Shown in pieces: positions 12,293 through 25,707 of a stretch of 64,000 nucleotides of DNA. The position numbers were made by a program, and so were the translations under genes. Within the stretch, counting starts at the first letter, position 1; each line of letters opens with the position of its first letter. This DNA is from Nipponacmea schrenckii (lineage: Eukaryota; Mollusca; Gastropoda; Lottiidae): positions 18,693,398 through 18,757,397 of the forward strand of contig JAUJPP010000003.1 of NCBI GenBank assembly GCA_030562195.1, in the 5' to 3' direction. Under the pieces are notes generated by a model. The model was not told the DNA's origin. It searched no databases and worked only from the letters and a program-made list of their open reading frames with translations.

Positions 12293-14025
12293 TTCCTTCG
12301 TGTTGCATCTTTGCTTTTAACAATCAGAATGTGCAGTACGGATTAATTTTCTCAAACTTGTAATAAGTTTGTCAGTGAAAATGTCAAATCATAATGTATT
12401 TAAATTGTTTGTAAATTCTTTAGCTCGCAATTTTTCAATTACAACCAGTCAGGTAGTCATAATCACGAAATGAGATTCATTTCGAACGAAAATCGGACAA
12501 TTATCCACTTCTTTCTTTACGGAAAGCTAGATATAATGAAATGTGACCAATTCGTAAAACATACGTAGAGCTACGTAAGTGTCTCTTTTTGTATCCCTCA
12601 AAATGAATTTTGCACTCCAACCTGAATTTTGTCGTCAACAGTTGTACTGTGAAGGTTTGGGGCAGACCTGAAATCATTGTTTTAAACTATTCTTGCAAAT
12701 CTACTGAAATATAAACATAAGTTTACCTCTATTATATAGGCCCTACCTAGTAGATCTAGGTTCATTGTCATTTACGAACAAATATTTTAAGCAGAAATCA
12801 GAACTAGTTAGACAAGATACTGTCAGTACTTTAATTACTTTGTTATACCGGTGTCTAATTGACAATGTGTTTCTAAAATACAGTGTCCAATTGAATTTTG
12901 CTTAAAATTGAGCCAAAATGACTACATAGGCCTACCGGTCAGTAGGCCCTTTCAGATAAAAACATGGTATTCAGATACAGGCCACATAAGGACGCCTTTT
13001 TGGCGATAATGATGCATAAGCTTTTCATGAATAATCTCCATGGCATCCGAATTAAGGGCAACAGCATTTGCATAATTGTTTTCAATACAATAATTCTGCT
13101 TTGAAACAATCTCAGGCGACATTCAGTAAAACGTATAGATCTACTAGGCCTCATAAAAACAGATTGTTGCCAATGGAAGACTTTGTGTGTATTAAAGATG
13201 GGTTGCCTCATTAATTAGAGCCAAAGTAAGCTTACTAATTGATTAATTTCGGGTTTCTAACTAATAATCCATGTATTCTCAAGTTCAAAAAACCTATGTG
13301 GACGTAGAAATGCTTATGGAATCCATTTGACTCTGATCTGCTTTGAAACGCTAAATTTAGACTCCATGTTTGTTCACGTGACGAAATGACGTCCATATGA
13401 ATTATTTATTAGACGTCATTTTATTATAAGTTAGTTAAAACTTATTTAAATTAATTCATGTTTTTACAAAATGATATTTAAACGTTTTATTGCCTTTTGT
13501 TAGAGATAATAAATGGAATACCAAATTGCCATTGTTGTTGAGAAAATATTAAGGAATGTGGGCAATAACAACAGAGTCCGGTTACGTCATGATTTATGTA
13601 CCAAATTGACAGACTGGATGATCAAAAAAAAAAGATCAACGATATTTGAACGACATTTTAGACTTAGAACACCTCTACTTTCTATTGATATAAGTATTAC
13701 CGGTCCAATTATGGTATATATATGCATTTATTTTATTTTTTTTATTTCAAGTTGCCTTCCCTTATTTTCATATATATATATTACGTTTCATCTTTATATA
13801 TATATATATATATATGAAAATAGTCTCCCCGTTTTAAGATTGGAGAAAAAGATGAACTCCCGCAGATAGATTTTCACTATAATTGATCCAGAGTCCAGAA
13901 ACGAATGGAGTTCTACGTCCAACTCTTCTGTTCCTCGGGGAGTTCCTCTTTTGCCAGCAGGGGATTAAAGGATTTGGAGATTAAAAGGATTAGTGGACAG
14001 GTCCATTAATTACGTATGGTGGATG
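12293..14025. other. Gene-free stretch with a TA microsatellite
   Basis: AT-rich sequence without supported exons. A (TA)n run lies at about 13793-13816. The 118-codon open frame at 13513-13869 runs through this microsatellite and is not convincing as a gene. Confidence 0.5.
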
Positions 14026-14335
14026 GTATACGCCACCAAATTTACAATATGCATTTTTTTTTTATGTAAATACTTTCCACCTGGGTGAAAGTCCAGACTT
14101 AAACATGTCGAGACTTTTCATTTCACCCAGGTGGAAAGTATTTTCACCGAGGTGAGAAGTCCAAAAATTTGATGTTTTAGTCTGGACTTTTCACCCAGGT
14201 GGAAAGTATTTTCACCTAGGTGCAAAGTCGAAAAATTTGATGTTAAGCGGTGACAAGTCGAAAAATTTGATGTTTAAGTCTGGACTTTTCACCCACCACA
14301 TAAAAAAAGCATATTGTAAATTGTGTGGCGTATAA
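14026..14335. mobile_element. MITE with ~38-bp inverted ends
   Basis: The left end gtatacgccaccaaatttac and the right end (gtaaattgtgtggcgtataa) are inverted repeats that continue inward through aatatgc and a T/A run. Inside, ctttccacctgggtgaaagt and tttcacccaggtggaaag form a second nested inverted repeat, repeated again around 14190-14300. There is no coding capacity. Confidence 0.7.
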
Positions 14336-14340
14336 CAGTC

Positions 14341-14372
14341 AAAAGCATATTGTAAATTATGTGGCGTATAAC
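14341..14372. repeat. Extra copy of the MITE right end
   Basis: The sequence agcatattgtaaattatgtg followed by gcgtataacag repeats the right terminus of the element at 14026-14335 only a few bases downstream. This is a tandem duplication of the terminal repeat or a solo end. Confidence 0.6.
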
Positions 14373-14570
14373 AGCCACCGTAAAGATGTTTGTGTAACTA
14401 ATCATTCCAGTTAACCAGCAGTAAAGATATATGTTCAGCATTTAAACAGAATTCACCTGAAATAAATAAGATGACAGTTTAATTTTTATTTAAAAGTATT
14501 CACAATTCAATGAAATATGGTATTTAAGGTGAAATAATTATGTCATTATGTCATTTTCAATTTATGATAG

Positions 14571-14867
14571 CAAACGCGAACGGAAGCAAATGGTAGAGGT
14601 GGCAGAAGTTTAGTGTATCAGGGGTACAAGTTTAGAATAAAAACAAGCAGACAATATACAATACACTGGAGATGCTGCTATCGTGAATGCCGAGCTACTA
14701 TCAACACAAAGAATGACTTCGTAACATGTTATAGGAACGTCCACAACCATGCCAAAATGGATACAAAGATAACTGTTGACCAATTCCTTACAGATCTGAA
14801 GGACTGCTCCGGGTGTGCTTCTCATGGGCCAATGAAGACGATTAGATCCATTACAAGGGGAGATTGA
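14571..14867 (+). CDS. Orphan FLYWCH-type zinc-finger exon
   Basis: A plus-strand frame opens after an ag (gatag|caaacgcg) and runs to TGA at 14865-14867. It encodes NGRGGRSLVYQGYKF, then IHWRCCYREC, then a His pair in NVHNHAKM. The spacing G-G-x-x-L-x-Y-x-G-Y-x-F, W-x-C, C-x-A and H-x-H is that of a FLYWCH zinc finger, a DNA- or protein-binding fold also common in MULE-type transposases. The C-terminal ~35 residues after the finger are unremarkable. I found no transposase core or partner exon nearby, so it could be a single exon of an unrecognised gene, a recently dead gene, or a transposon remnant. There is no in-frame ATG before the finger, so an upstream exon would be needed. Confidence 0.55.
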   Translation, partial: QTRTEANGRGGRSLVYQGYKFRIKTSRQYTIHWRCCYRECRATINTKNDFVTCYRNVHNHAKMDTKITVDQFLTDLKDCSGCASHGPMKTIRSITRGD

Positions 14868-16660
14868 AAAGTTATGTGCTTAAGCGGGATCTGATTGAAG
14901 TAAATTTTTGCCTCCAACAAGTACTATCACGTAATGAGTCACAGACATAAAAACTACAATGGTAGTGTAGTTGAGCCTCTCTTATGAGCCAACCCATCTG
15001 AAAAATGGGTGACAAACTGATCTTTAGACTAATTTACTTATTCAAACAAACACCAGTGTCAACGAAATAGAGATGCAATTTTATGAAATATAAAGAAAAG
15101 GAAAGTTACAGACATACCATCGGAAACTGTAAAGACAGATTAGAGTAATCAGACTTGAAAGAGTTAATCCGCTTATACTATCACCAGACATTGACTGGTT
15201 AGCATCAACTTTTATTTAAGACAACTAACGGTAATAATTCCTTTAACTTACAAAAGTCTTACGTCAATCATTAACATAGCTAGTTATTTATAATGTTCCT
15301 TCGAAGATCCAAGATGGATTATGGTGAGTGTTAATTATGAAAATCTGACATTAAAGCCCGCTATGGTTCTATACGTTATTTATGAATTTTATTTCCTATT
15401 CAAATTTTTAGTTTGCTTGATGTAGGTAACTTTAGAAAGGGCTATATTATCTTTACAGTTTTCATGCCTACAGATTGATGACTTATGTTACACTGTAACT
15501 GGTAATCTTTCATCTTTAACGAACATCATAACATTTAGTCTTATAAATAGAAAACAAATATCCAAAACTATTACCAACAGTGACGCACTACAAACAATGG
15601 ACAAAAACTGAATATTTCATCTAGAAGAGTTGACAAAATTTGTTTGAAATGGCTATGATCATCGGTTCAGACCACTTTAATATTAATTTTAAGTAGAAAT
15701 AGGATGCATGTGTTTTGAAATTGTTTATTTATCTTCGAATCAAAAAACTTAACATCTAGTGTTTGGTATGGTAAAGTTATGATTATTAACATTAAAACTA
15801 TTGTCTTTTGTTCAAAATCGATGCTATCCTGTCCCCAATACCGATACAAAATTTACAAAACCTCTTTACAATTCATTTAAAAAATCATTACAAGAAATGG
15901 TTACGACTACTTTAAGTTAAGCCTTCATGATATTTATAGGCCTATAACCAACACGAAAACTATTTTTCATTTCTTGGAATTAGGTTAGTAAATTCATAAA
16001 CTGATCAAAATTGTTAAAACAATATATCACTTCCATGTAAGGTTATTACTCGGTCCTCATTCCACACTGAATGTTCATCTTAAACCTATGTGTTTTAACA
16101 TATATGACACAAGACTGGTTTTAGCATTTAATGGAATATTCATGTTAGAAACGAAGAGAATTGATATGATTTTTCTTACATAAAACAATAATCTTTATAT
16201 TTAAAAAAAAATCAAGACAGCTGCTTCGAGTTTGGCTTATACATAATTAAAATATTTGGAATATAAATGTACATGTATGAAATATACCTTTGTCTCGACA
16301 CGTCACTATCATCAAGTAACAAATTGATTCAGTTTCCGTTCTGCCTTTTAAGGTTTATGCCGTACTTACTCAACATATTTTGCTTTTTTAGATTTTTTAA
16401 TTCATCTATTGATGGTTCTTATAGATTTTCTAGCAATATTCATTCTGATTGTTTTACACGATCTGTATCTGTACTGTGAAATCATAAACCAGATCAAGCT
16501 ATTACGAGCCTCGTCTTATACCTTGACTGCTGTGTCCACGAAAATGAGTATCAAATCATATTTGATTGTATTGTACGCTATTATGTTTACAGTATTTTTG
16601 ATGAGGGCTGTATAATCTAATAAATTTGCTGCCATATCGTGTTACAAGAATGATGGATAT
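14868..16660. other. Gene-free AT-rich stretch
   Basis: Several 60-70 codon frames exist but none shows a domain, splice sites with phase support, or convincing composition. Confidence 0.5.
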
Positions 16661-17090
16661 TTCAGGCGGAGGCTCGTCATAGCTTGGCATTGTGAAAATG
16701 GTACATATTATGTGTTGAGGGATCTAACTGCTGCTAAATATATTCAATGCATGACTAAACTTGTGATGGAATTCGATCTAAAAGCAATTATGGTGCAAAA
16801 AATACAGCATGGCAGACAAAGTAATATCCTCACTGGAGTGGAATTGAAATTAGAATTTCAAAGTTGATGATTCAATATAAATCAGATGATAATAAAGTCT
16901 CAATGGCTGTATTGCCGATTATAAGGAATCTCATGTCGATACATGCAATATTATCCCAGAAGATAGAAATAGAAGCAAAAGCTGGAAATTGTGAATTGCT
17001 ATATGTGAAAGACATACGTGACAGAGTAGTAGTATTGTATGGCGAGGCTTATTTTTACAGTACCACCATGTCGATCACCATCTTGATTTA
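16661..17090 (+). pseudogene. Unrecognised coding-like fragments
   Basis: After a possible acceptor (gatatttcag at about 16657-16666) one plus-strand frame stays open for ~66 codons (ends LKLEFQS at 16867, including VLRDLTAAKYIQCMTKLVME). A second frame then continues for ~80 codons to 17090. The composition looks more protein-like than the surroundings, and the two frames would need a frameshift to join. I do not recognise the protein. This may be a decayed gene or chance. Confidence 0.2.
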
Positions 17091-17382
17091 AAGGAATAGT
17101 TTTCAATTTGTTTGAGTGGCAATCGATTTATCACTTTCGTCAGTTTTTATGCGGGAACTACCACGGCACAAATTGAAAATAATGTTTAAGTATTTATGTT
17201 CTCACCAAATATCTTAAAATACGTTTGAATAAAAAATGAAAGTAGAGCTTTGTTCTTTGTAACAAAATGTGCCGAATGAAATTGGCCAAATTCAAAATTT
17301 AGAAAATGATATATATCAAATACTCAGCATGAAAACTTTGGAAGTTTTTAAATCAAGCCCTGAATCGATCTAAAATACAAAT

Positions 17383-18105
17383 AAACAACAATCTTGTTTG
17401 TGTGTGGGAGTTTTTCTCAATCGGAGAATATTGTCACCTATTTTCAATTATGCAGTTTAAGATGGGAAATAAAGGCATAGTTAGAAAGTTGATTTCCAAC
17501 GAAAGTCGAACTTCATGTTCATAAAAAAAAACACATACACAAAAAAAAAGATTTAAAATGTCTATTGCCATGCTCAGTGCTGTTCACAGATCTTTTCACA
17601 GATTGTAAATAAACAACAATCTTGTTTGTGTGTTGGAGTTTTTCTAAATCACATTCGGTAACCCCTCACCTGGTATTAAGTGTTATAAAAGCACTGACCT
17701 AGGTCACAAGTAGAAACTATTATATGATTTCTCTAAAGAAATAAATCAATTGAAACAGAATAGGCCTACTATTAAATAGAAAAAGTACTTCTGGAGAGAT
17801 TAAAAATTAAAAAAAAACATTCAAATCAATTCAATTGTTTCCGGGATGACAGGGGGACCTGAACTACCATCGACAAAAACATTACAAATATAATAATAAT
17901 AATAAATCTGTATTACCCTTTCGGGAATTCTTGTATAATGCAAGGATGACAAAAACAAACAAGAGTAACATATAATACATAGTTGGGGCATTAGAAACAG
18001 AGAAACAGGCAAGTCGAACTTCATGTTCATACTTAAATAAAACACACACACAAAAAAAAATATTTAAAATGTCTATTGCCACGCTCAGTACTGTTCACAG
18101 ATCTA
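17383..18105. repeat. Dispersed direct duplications
   Basis: The sequence acaatcttgtttgtgtgt occurs at about 17389 and 17611. A ~90-bp segment from gtcgaacttcatgttcata through ctgttcacagatc occurs at about 17506-17593 and again at 18012-18105. These are locally repeated modules of unknown origin. Confidence 0.7.
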
Positions 18106-20690
18106 GCTTTATATCATCATTAAACACGTTGTAAATTATACATATAACTAAACACTTGATCACCCTGAATTTGTTTCAATATTGGTTTAAAAAATGAAGC
18201 ATACCGATTATTTATTTAGCTGCTTGTTTTAGGTTTGGAATTTTCCTACGAACTCTGTCTCATATCTTGACTTCAATAACCACTGTTTTTATATCAGTGA
18301 TTTCATGGGATTGTAGACTAGAGAACACGACAAATCAATACATAGGTACAGATTTATGGAACAACAATCACTGGTTGAAGTTTATGCAACGTTTCGGCGT
18401 CTTTCCCCCGCCGTCCTCAGGCACAGAATGACAAATCAAGTCTTTGAAAAAAAGGCTGTTTACATTATGGCTTATTGTTTACAAGCATGCAGTCCACTCG
18501 CATTGTAGTCAAGGTATAAGACTTCAGTTGAAAGCTTCAGAATATGAAATATTTCAATCCCCGAAAACATAACAATAATAAAGTGTAAACAATTTAGCTA
18601 GACTTTCTAAAATTATCGGCAAGACACTTTAAGTTAAAACTTCCAGAAAGGGTTTAGGGACACATTTCCCAGACATTTTTGTCACATTTATTTCTCAATA
18701 CATTCTCAGTTAAAGGGGAGTAACTACTATCATATTATGTTTTATTTTTGTCTGTATTTTCCTCCACTGTTGAATTGTGCTAGGCTGTAAATGAACGACT
18801 GTACTCATTTAGACATTTCATCAAATCTCGATTGTGTTGTAAATATCTAGTTTTAAACTGGCTTTAAATGTCATTTGAAGTTTCGATAGTGTCTCCCTTT
18901 ATAGCTTTCCTACACATCAGCCCCTAAGTCAGACTTCGATTAAATGAAATTGGTCGTTTCCCAGACATTTTTGGGGATGGGGTGATGGGGCTAATGAGGG
19001 GTGAGTAGGGTGTTGGGGGAAAGGCCATTCCTCGTAATGATTCAGTTTTGTCTTGATAATCTAGTCTAGTGTATTTTAGCTTACAAGAGATGTAGTAGAT
19101 GGTATTACAACTGGATCGATTGTGACTAATAGAAAATCACCTTACACGCGAATGGTCATTTCAGAACATGGTGAGATTTCTGTAACTGTAAATGCACGTG
19201 TGTCTGTGTGATGAGCGTAATGCACATATATCTAAGGAATGAATTAGGTAGTGAGAGAAGGGAACTTGTTGATACTGTAAGTATAGAAATTGGTTTTAAT
19301 ATTCAGACAGATATCGATTTCAAGCCTCGAATCTCGACTACTATTGTAAAATACTACAACTAGAGTGAAATTTTCATAATATTGAATATATGATTCTAGT
19401 AAAATAACGTATGCTTCAATACGACCTTCCTGTTTCTTTAGGAGGTTAAACCAATTATTCTACGACCGAATTTGTTTTATTATTTTCCTATATCACTCAG
19501 AGTTTATACTCCTTATATGCCATGTTTATGAACCCCTAATGTTCATAACAACGCCTAGATAATAACCGAGGTATCAGCTAGGAACTGGATGCCTTTTTCA
19601 GGAGAAATCTTAATCAAAGGTAATATTACCTGGTTTGTGGTATTAACCTTTATTTACTTGTCTTTTATTACTGCCACACTTAACGAGTAATGCCATTTCT
19701 TTAAACTAGATCTTATGTTACATTCTGCATGGACAGTAAAGATCAACATGACATTATCGTCAGAAATACATGTACCATTACTTAATTAGCAAATGCAGTG
19801 TTAGCCTTCACTTCATGGGAATATTGTTTATTAGTTTTACTGCTTGACAACATGTCATATTAGATTTCAAGGATTGTATGATACCGATCCGCAATGGATC
19901 TACAATTTGTTGTACTGTTTAAAATAAATTTTGATGGCCTGTTCGTATAGTTTATCAAGAAAACAATTTGATATTGTTTACTGTTATTGACAAAAATATA
20001 AAATCAACGAGAAATTGTATTTTTCTACGGTAATTACACGTCAGTATGGTGTTGAAAATGATGGGAATAACATTAAATTCTTTATTCATATCAGGGTAAA
20101 AAGTAGAATTCAACCAATTTATACTTCCCTTTCAATTTATGCATCATTGGTGTTAACAATAAGTACCTTTGGAGGGATGAAATACTTAATTTCTTGCAAC
20201 ACCTTATGCTCCGAGAACCTTCTTAACAATATAGCAAAGTTTGATTAGCATTTAGGCCATTTTAGAAGCACTTCTGTTTTGACTATTGATTTATTGAAGA
20301 AGATTCTATAGATTTTATATTAATCATATCGTACAGCTTAGTAGAGTGACTCTCTCATTCACTGTAATAAGCCATTTATTATAGACCTTTTATTGATGCG
20401 ATGGTCTAAGCCTCTGTTCAATAATATCTGTTACTACAGGCCTCAGGCTGGACATCGACTAATGTAATTACTGAAACTATTAGACTAGAATCATACCACA
20501 GTAGAATGTCATACGTGGAAATTTCTGACTGTCGTGTGAAAAACGCCACCTTCTCGAATGAAGTAATAACTTGCTCATATTCACTTCTTTTATCTATTCC
20601 AACCAGAGACGTTCCTACAGAAAAGAAGGTGACCCGCTTTGACCCCACCTCTTTCAAATTTACATAGTGCAAGAATTGTCTTTGCCTCTA
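18106..20690. other. Gene-free AT-rich stretch
   Basis: No supported exon. Open frames at 20015-20248 (+) and 20418-20672 (-) have no recognisable similarity. Confidence 0.45.
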
Positions 20691-20714
20691 ACAAGACTTC
20701 TTGCTGGTGAACTG

Positions 20715-21135
20715 GACCTTTTGCTGGTCAACTAGACTTACTGATCATGGTTGTTGATGGTCAACAATACTTCTCAAAGATAATGACTGTTGCTGATGAT
20801 CGAATTTTGCTGGTCTGGATTATTTGATGATAATATCTTGCTGTTCAACAAGGTTTGTCGATTGTTGTGACTATTGGTGATGATTAAAACTATTGCTAGT
20901 CAACTAGACGTGTTATTGAGAGAGCCCAGCCGTCGACTATGACGATGCTTATCAACAATATTTACTGCTGATTATGGCTGTTGCAACAAAACATGTATTT
21001 AATCAACATGGCTGTTACCAATCAGCAAAGACATGTTGAGGATAATAAATTTGCTGATAATCATGACAGTTGCTGGTAAAATAGACTTCCTAATGATCAC
21101 GAAAGTTTATGATGATAATGATCATCTTGACCTGC
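20715..21135. repeat. Degenerate repeat rich in ttgctggtcaac
   Basis: The word ttgctggtcaactagac recurs in diverged form near 20721, 20893 and 21070. The region between is crowded with gttgctgatgatcat-like words. It looks like an old tandem repeat with a unit near 175 bp, strongly decayed. Confidence 0.35.
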
Positions 21136-23640
21136 CGATGATTATGTTGTAACTGTTGGACAAGTCTTGGTTGTATTAATTTAATATGGAAAACACGAAG
21201 CTGTAATTTTAGAAACATTGTCACAATTAATGTCCCTGCCATTTCACAATCTGTCATACAACAGCAAGAGGCGGTTGTATTTCCTTAGAGCTTATCTTTG
21301 ACCAGCAACAGAATCATCGGCATATTAAACAGTTACAAAATATATTATAAAATCAATAGTAGCATTTGAACTTTTTGCAATGTCTGCATGAGCATTTTAA
21401 TCGATAAAATTGTGAAATATGTACACAGCTGATTTTCATGACTCAGACGCCTACTATAACATTAAAACTATCCACTTTAGTTATCAATTTAATATTTGAC
21501 ATACAGGTAGGCCATAAAACATTTTATAGTAATTTATTTTTTGAAATTAATTAGGTTTTAAAAAGTGTAGGCTACTGTTTAAAAGCAGTAAAGTCGGGCA
21601 CCCACAAGTCAACATAATGCATAAAATACAAAATACACCTGATTCAATTCTGGAAATAGTTTTGATATTTCAGCACAACTATGGACAATAAATATATTTT
21701 TCTTTTGTTTATTTGGAATATTTGTAATTATTGATACTGAAGGATTTTACTCTCATGTCCGCGTAATTTATCACTATAAATATTGTTAACTGACTGATTA
21801 TGTGATTAAACGAGGTGTGATATATAAATTGTTTATCAATACTTGAAATGTGTTATACTTCAGTTTATTGATCATTTATATCAACAGTTACACATATCGA
21901 TTTTTAAGGGAATTATGTTTACAATACAGTCTGCACAATTTAAATGTTGAAATTCTATTTTTCCATCATAAGACCGTAACATACACAAGCGGAGAGAAGA
22001 ATTTAATAATTAATAATCGAGGTTTTTTAGATTTGACACTGTTGTTTTTTACAAACCAATTATTAGAGATTTGTCCTCATGGATTGACATAATTCATAAA
22101 TGGAACACGGTGGCGTTTTTCCCGATCCTTTGTTTCTGTTGTCGTATCACAAGAATACTAGAGAAAGCAAAGAAATAAAGAACATTATATTGTAAAGTGT
22201 CTACTATGAAGTCCGCGTGATTCAAACTAGATATTGATCAAGTCCCGAAGACTAGAACAATCAGTAAAATATTTACTTGTCCTTTTCTACTTCAATCGAA
22301 ATATCAAAGGTTAAACCTCAATTACTTTTCACAATTATATGACTTGTAGCCTAATTTCAAAATACCGAACTGAAAAGTCTTCATTCAGTATTATATTACA
22401 TTACGTCCGAGTCAATTTATTAGTCAAAGAAGGTCACTGCTGAAGTTTTTATATCTGGTCAATGACTTTCCAGTTCCTTTTCTGACAATCAATTTTTTAC
22501 TCATTGCAAAAAAAAATTCATGAAATTAATTTTGGTTTAATGTAATGAAAGCACCGAGAAATCTTCCATATGCATCAAAACTATTGGCCTAGAACAAATG
22601 AACCGGAAGTGTTCATAAGCAATGCGGTTACAGTAGTAAGAATGATAGGATAACATTAATTTGTGGACAGAGATAAATTGGAGTAAGTAACCAATCTATT
22701 ATCGTCTTTGTAAACAATGAATACATAGTGTCATGTAGTACTTGAATGATGGTGGAAGTGGACATTGAATCACCAATCACAGAGTTTCTGTGAAATATCT
22801 TATGGCATTTACAGACTAATAGAAGACTATCACTAGCAAGAAAACTAAACAGAACATTCGACTTTGAGAGATTCCAAACTTAAAACCAATGTCTTTGTGC
22901 TGAATTGTCAAAACTTCGTAAACCAGAACAATTTATGACTTTATCGCTATATATCAGGAAGCAATACCAAATGAGAATGATTTTATTCCAACAATAAAAT
23001 GCCAGATCGATTTAGATACGAATCTGAAGACAATTGGATAGAAAAACAATAATTTCTTTTCATTGACCAATATGACGACTTAAGCGGTCTCATCAAATCG
23101 GATTTGTCAGGGAGGATTTTATTTCTTTCTCTTTCCTCACCAAGCTGGTTTCATATGGGTGACACTTTTGTGTAGAACTCGTATGATCCACATCTTTTAA
23201 CCATTTTGTTATATAAACTAAGCTATAGTGTCTCAATATTTTTGGGAAGAAATAGATAAAGATGACCGCGAATAACATTACAGAATAATGGTATTTCACC
23301 GACAAATTCCAGTACTAACTTTATGTATTCTAACAAACAATAACAACTACTCTAGAAATACTAGGATTAACAGGACATCCATCTGAATCATCTGTTTTAA
23401 ATTGATCTTTTTTTTTAGGTTTTGTCTTCCATGGATAAAAGTATGAGGTCGTTTTGTATCATGTTTCATTCTTGAAATGTGTGTTATTTCGAAAGGTAGA
23501 TTATTTTCAAGGTAATCACAGTTTTTACTTTTTAACTCAACAATTTTTGCTACTATACTAGGAATACCCTCTTGGCAAATTCTAATAATTGAATCTTTGA
23601 GTTCAGCTCACTGATGGTTGCCTGTGCAGAAATATATTAT
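21136..23640. other. Gene-free AT-rich stretch
   Basis: Nothing coding or repetitive could be supported here. Confidence 0.45.
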
Positions 23641-23717
23641 ACCATGAGAACACGATTTCTTCTACACCAGGGACGATTTGTTTTTGTCAGGAATGGATTA
23701 TATTGTTATTATAGGAT

Positions 23718-25707
23718 ATGATTTCTTCTTTAGGTCAGATGTTTTTGATCATGCAGACGGTGATTTCGTGGCGGCGGCCGCTAGATGGCGCAGCACTATA
23801 TCCACGCACAAACAATGCCTGTTCCTATCTTCTCGGAAATACTATGTGCTACGTCATTTCCGGTATGATGCTACTGGTTGTAGGTGTTATAATTACTTCC
23901 ATGAGTTTCCAGAATTTGGAGGACTATAAAGACGAGGAAAGAGAAAGGTACGCCGGACCAGTTATGATAGCTGCAGGAGTTCTTGTACTTGCTCGTGGTG
24001 CCTTTAGTCGTCTTCGTCCACCTCGTTCTGAATTAAGCAGACGACGTTCCTTTTTACGAAGATATATCAGGGATATTTACAGCAGACCAATTTTTGCAGT
24101 AAGTAGTAATGTTTTTCTTGCCATGTATTGAAACTGTGGAATCAAATGTACATTTACCTTTACCTGCCTCTTGACATGCGTGTCATATACTGCATTCCTA
24201 TTTAATTTCACTTGAAATTAATATATTACAAAACAGTCCCCCTTGAAGTGACTTTTACCTCTGAACATTCTATTTTAACGCCTCTGTAAACTAGATATTC
24301 AGACCATTCATAGGCCTTTCAGCATCCCTTTTATTCTGTGCATCCCTTTCTAGTCAACTGGTCGACCGTTATGTTCAAATTGACTTTAAGCATTATATTT
24401 CACCATGCACCCACTCTGCATTCTTACTCATTAATCATTACATAGCCTACTCTTATCTTATTCTATAGAATTCAGCCTGTCACGTAATAAAGAACTAGAA
24501 CTTAATAGAAAATTTGCTGTTTTTGTTGTGAATCAATAACATCGATCAAATTGACGTCTAGTTCTCTAATTTGAGAAAATGACAAATTAGTGACAGTCAA
24601 TTCAATGATTTGATGGAATAAATGGATAATTTAAATGTCGTGTAAACATAACCTTAGAAAGCGGTTTAACAGTTCTCTACTGTTAGACGTAATAGTGTGG
24701 GATATTGATCGTTCAGTTTTGTCAATCTTTTATACCAGCTTCTACTCCTTGACATATTTATAGAATCTAACTTGAATTTCTTCTTTTATTATTGGAATGG
24801 TTTATAATACCACTAAACATACAGTAGTAAGCAGGTAGTTCAGCCATTTCTTTCTGTCACACAAAAAACGATCTTGAAACCTTACAGAAAGTTTTCTGAA
24901 GCGAAGTTCATTAATAGTTTGTCGGTCTGATGAGAATACCTTTTATTGTTTTATTCTAAGATAAAATATTTGTGTATTTCAGTTAAGAAACAGCACATCA
25001 TTGAGTTTATGTGATATTCAAATATCCGATGTTGATGATTGTTCAAGGTTTGTTATTTGCGTCCTTGTTGACTGACATCAGCATCAGCCAACCTTTTATC
25101 AGGTTTTATTTCAAAAATAGAGGGATCAAAGAATTTTATCACTAAAGATATAAAAAAATTATGAGCGATCTAACCGCAGAACCAAATTCGAAATCCAAAT
25201 TACAGTTTGGCAATATATTGACATAGAAAGCTGCACGAAAGTATACAATATTCTTGCTTCTCTTAACAATATTGTGATATATAAAATAGCAGACCCCGCA
25301 CACACAGTCAATGGGCTTTTCCCAACATCTGGTCAGATCCGGCGAATATAGAAATTATTTGACTGGCCGAAAGTCACATGGTTTAAATTGGTACAGGGAT
25401 GTGATTCTAGCAGGAGTCTTAGGTTGCCAGCAATCTTTGTATATCGATTGGCCCCGAATTGGGCATAAGCTTGCTCAATGCATAAGCTTTCTGCTATTAC
25501 TATTTCAGAACAATGTTGTATAACGATGAACCACCATCTTATGATCTAGCAACTAGTGGTGATTATTCATCCAATCAGTTACAAGGACACACAAATCTAG
25601 CCAATAATGTGGAGGGAGAATCAAATGACGAGGAATGTGAAGCTCCGCCGACTTACGAGGAATTTATGCGATCAGAAAGCTTTAATATACGAACTACACA
25701 ATTATGA
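23718..25707 (+). CDS. Two-TM protein with PPxY motifs, unassigned
   Basis: Three exons fit: 23718-24098, 24983-25047 and 25509-25707. The junctions gca|gtaagta, ttcag|tta, tcaag|gtttgt and ttcag|aac keep one frame, giving 214 aa if the first ATG is used. An in-frame TAG sits just before 23718; alternatively ttcttctttag at 23723-23733 is an acceptor and an upstream exon is missing from my model. Membrane segments lie at about residues 42-62 (MCYVISGMMLLVVGVIITSM) and 78-98 (YAGPVMIAAGVLVLARGAF), joined by a short acidic loop. A strongly basic stretch (RRRSFLRRYIR) follows. The C-terminal tail has NDEPPSYDL and EAPPTYEEF, both PPxY ligands of WW domains such as those of NEDD4-type ubiquitin ligases. 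I do not recognise the family; the layout suggests a membrane adaptor with cytosolic tail. Confidence 0.65.

Noticed and set aside
13513..13869. 118-codon open frame
   Set aside because: It crosses a TA microsatellite, has no recognisable domain and no supporting splice signals.
20418..20672. 84-codon minus-strand frame
   Set aside because: No recognisable domain and no neighbouring exon that would join in phase.
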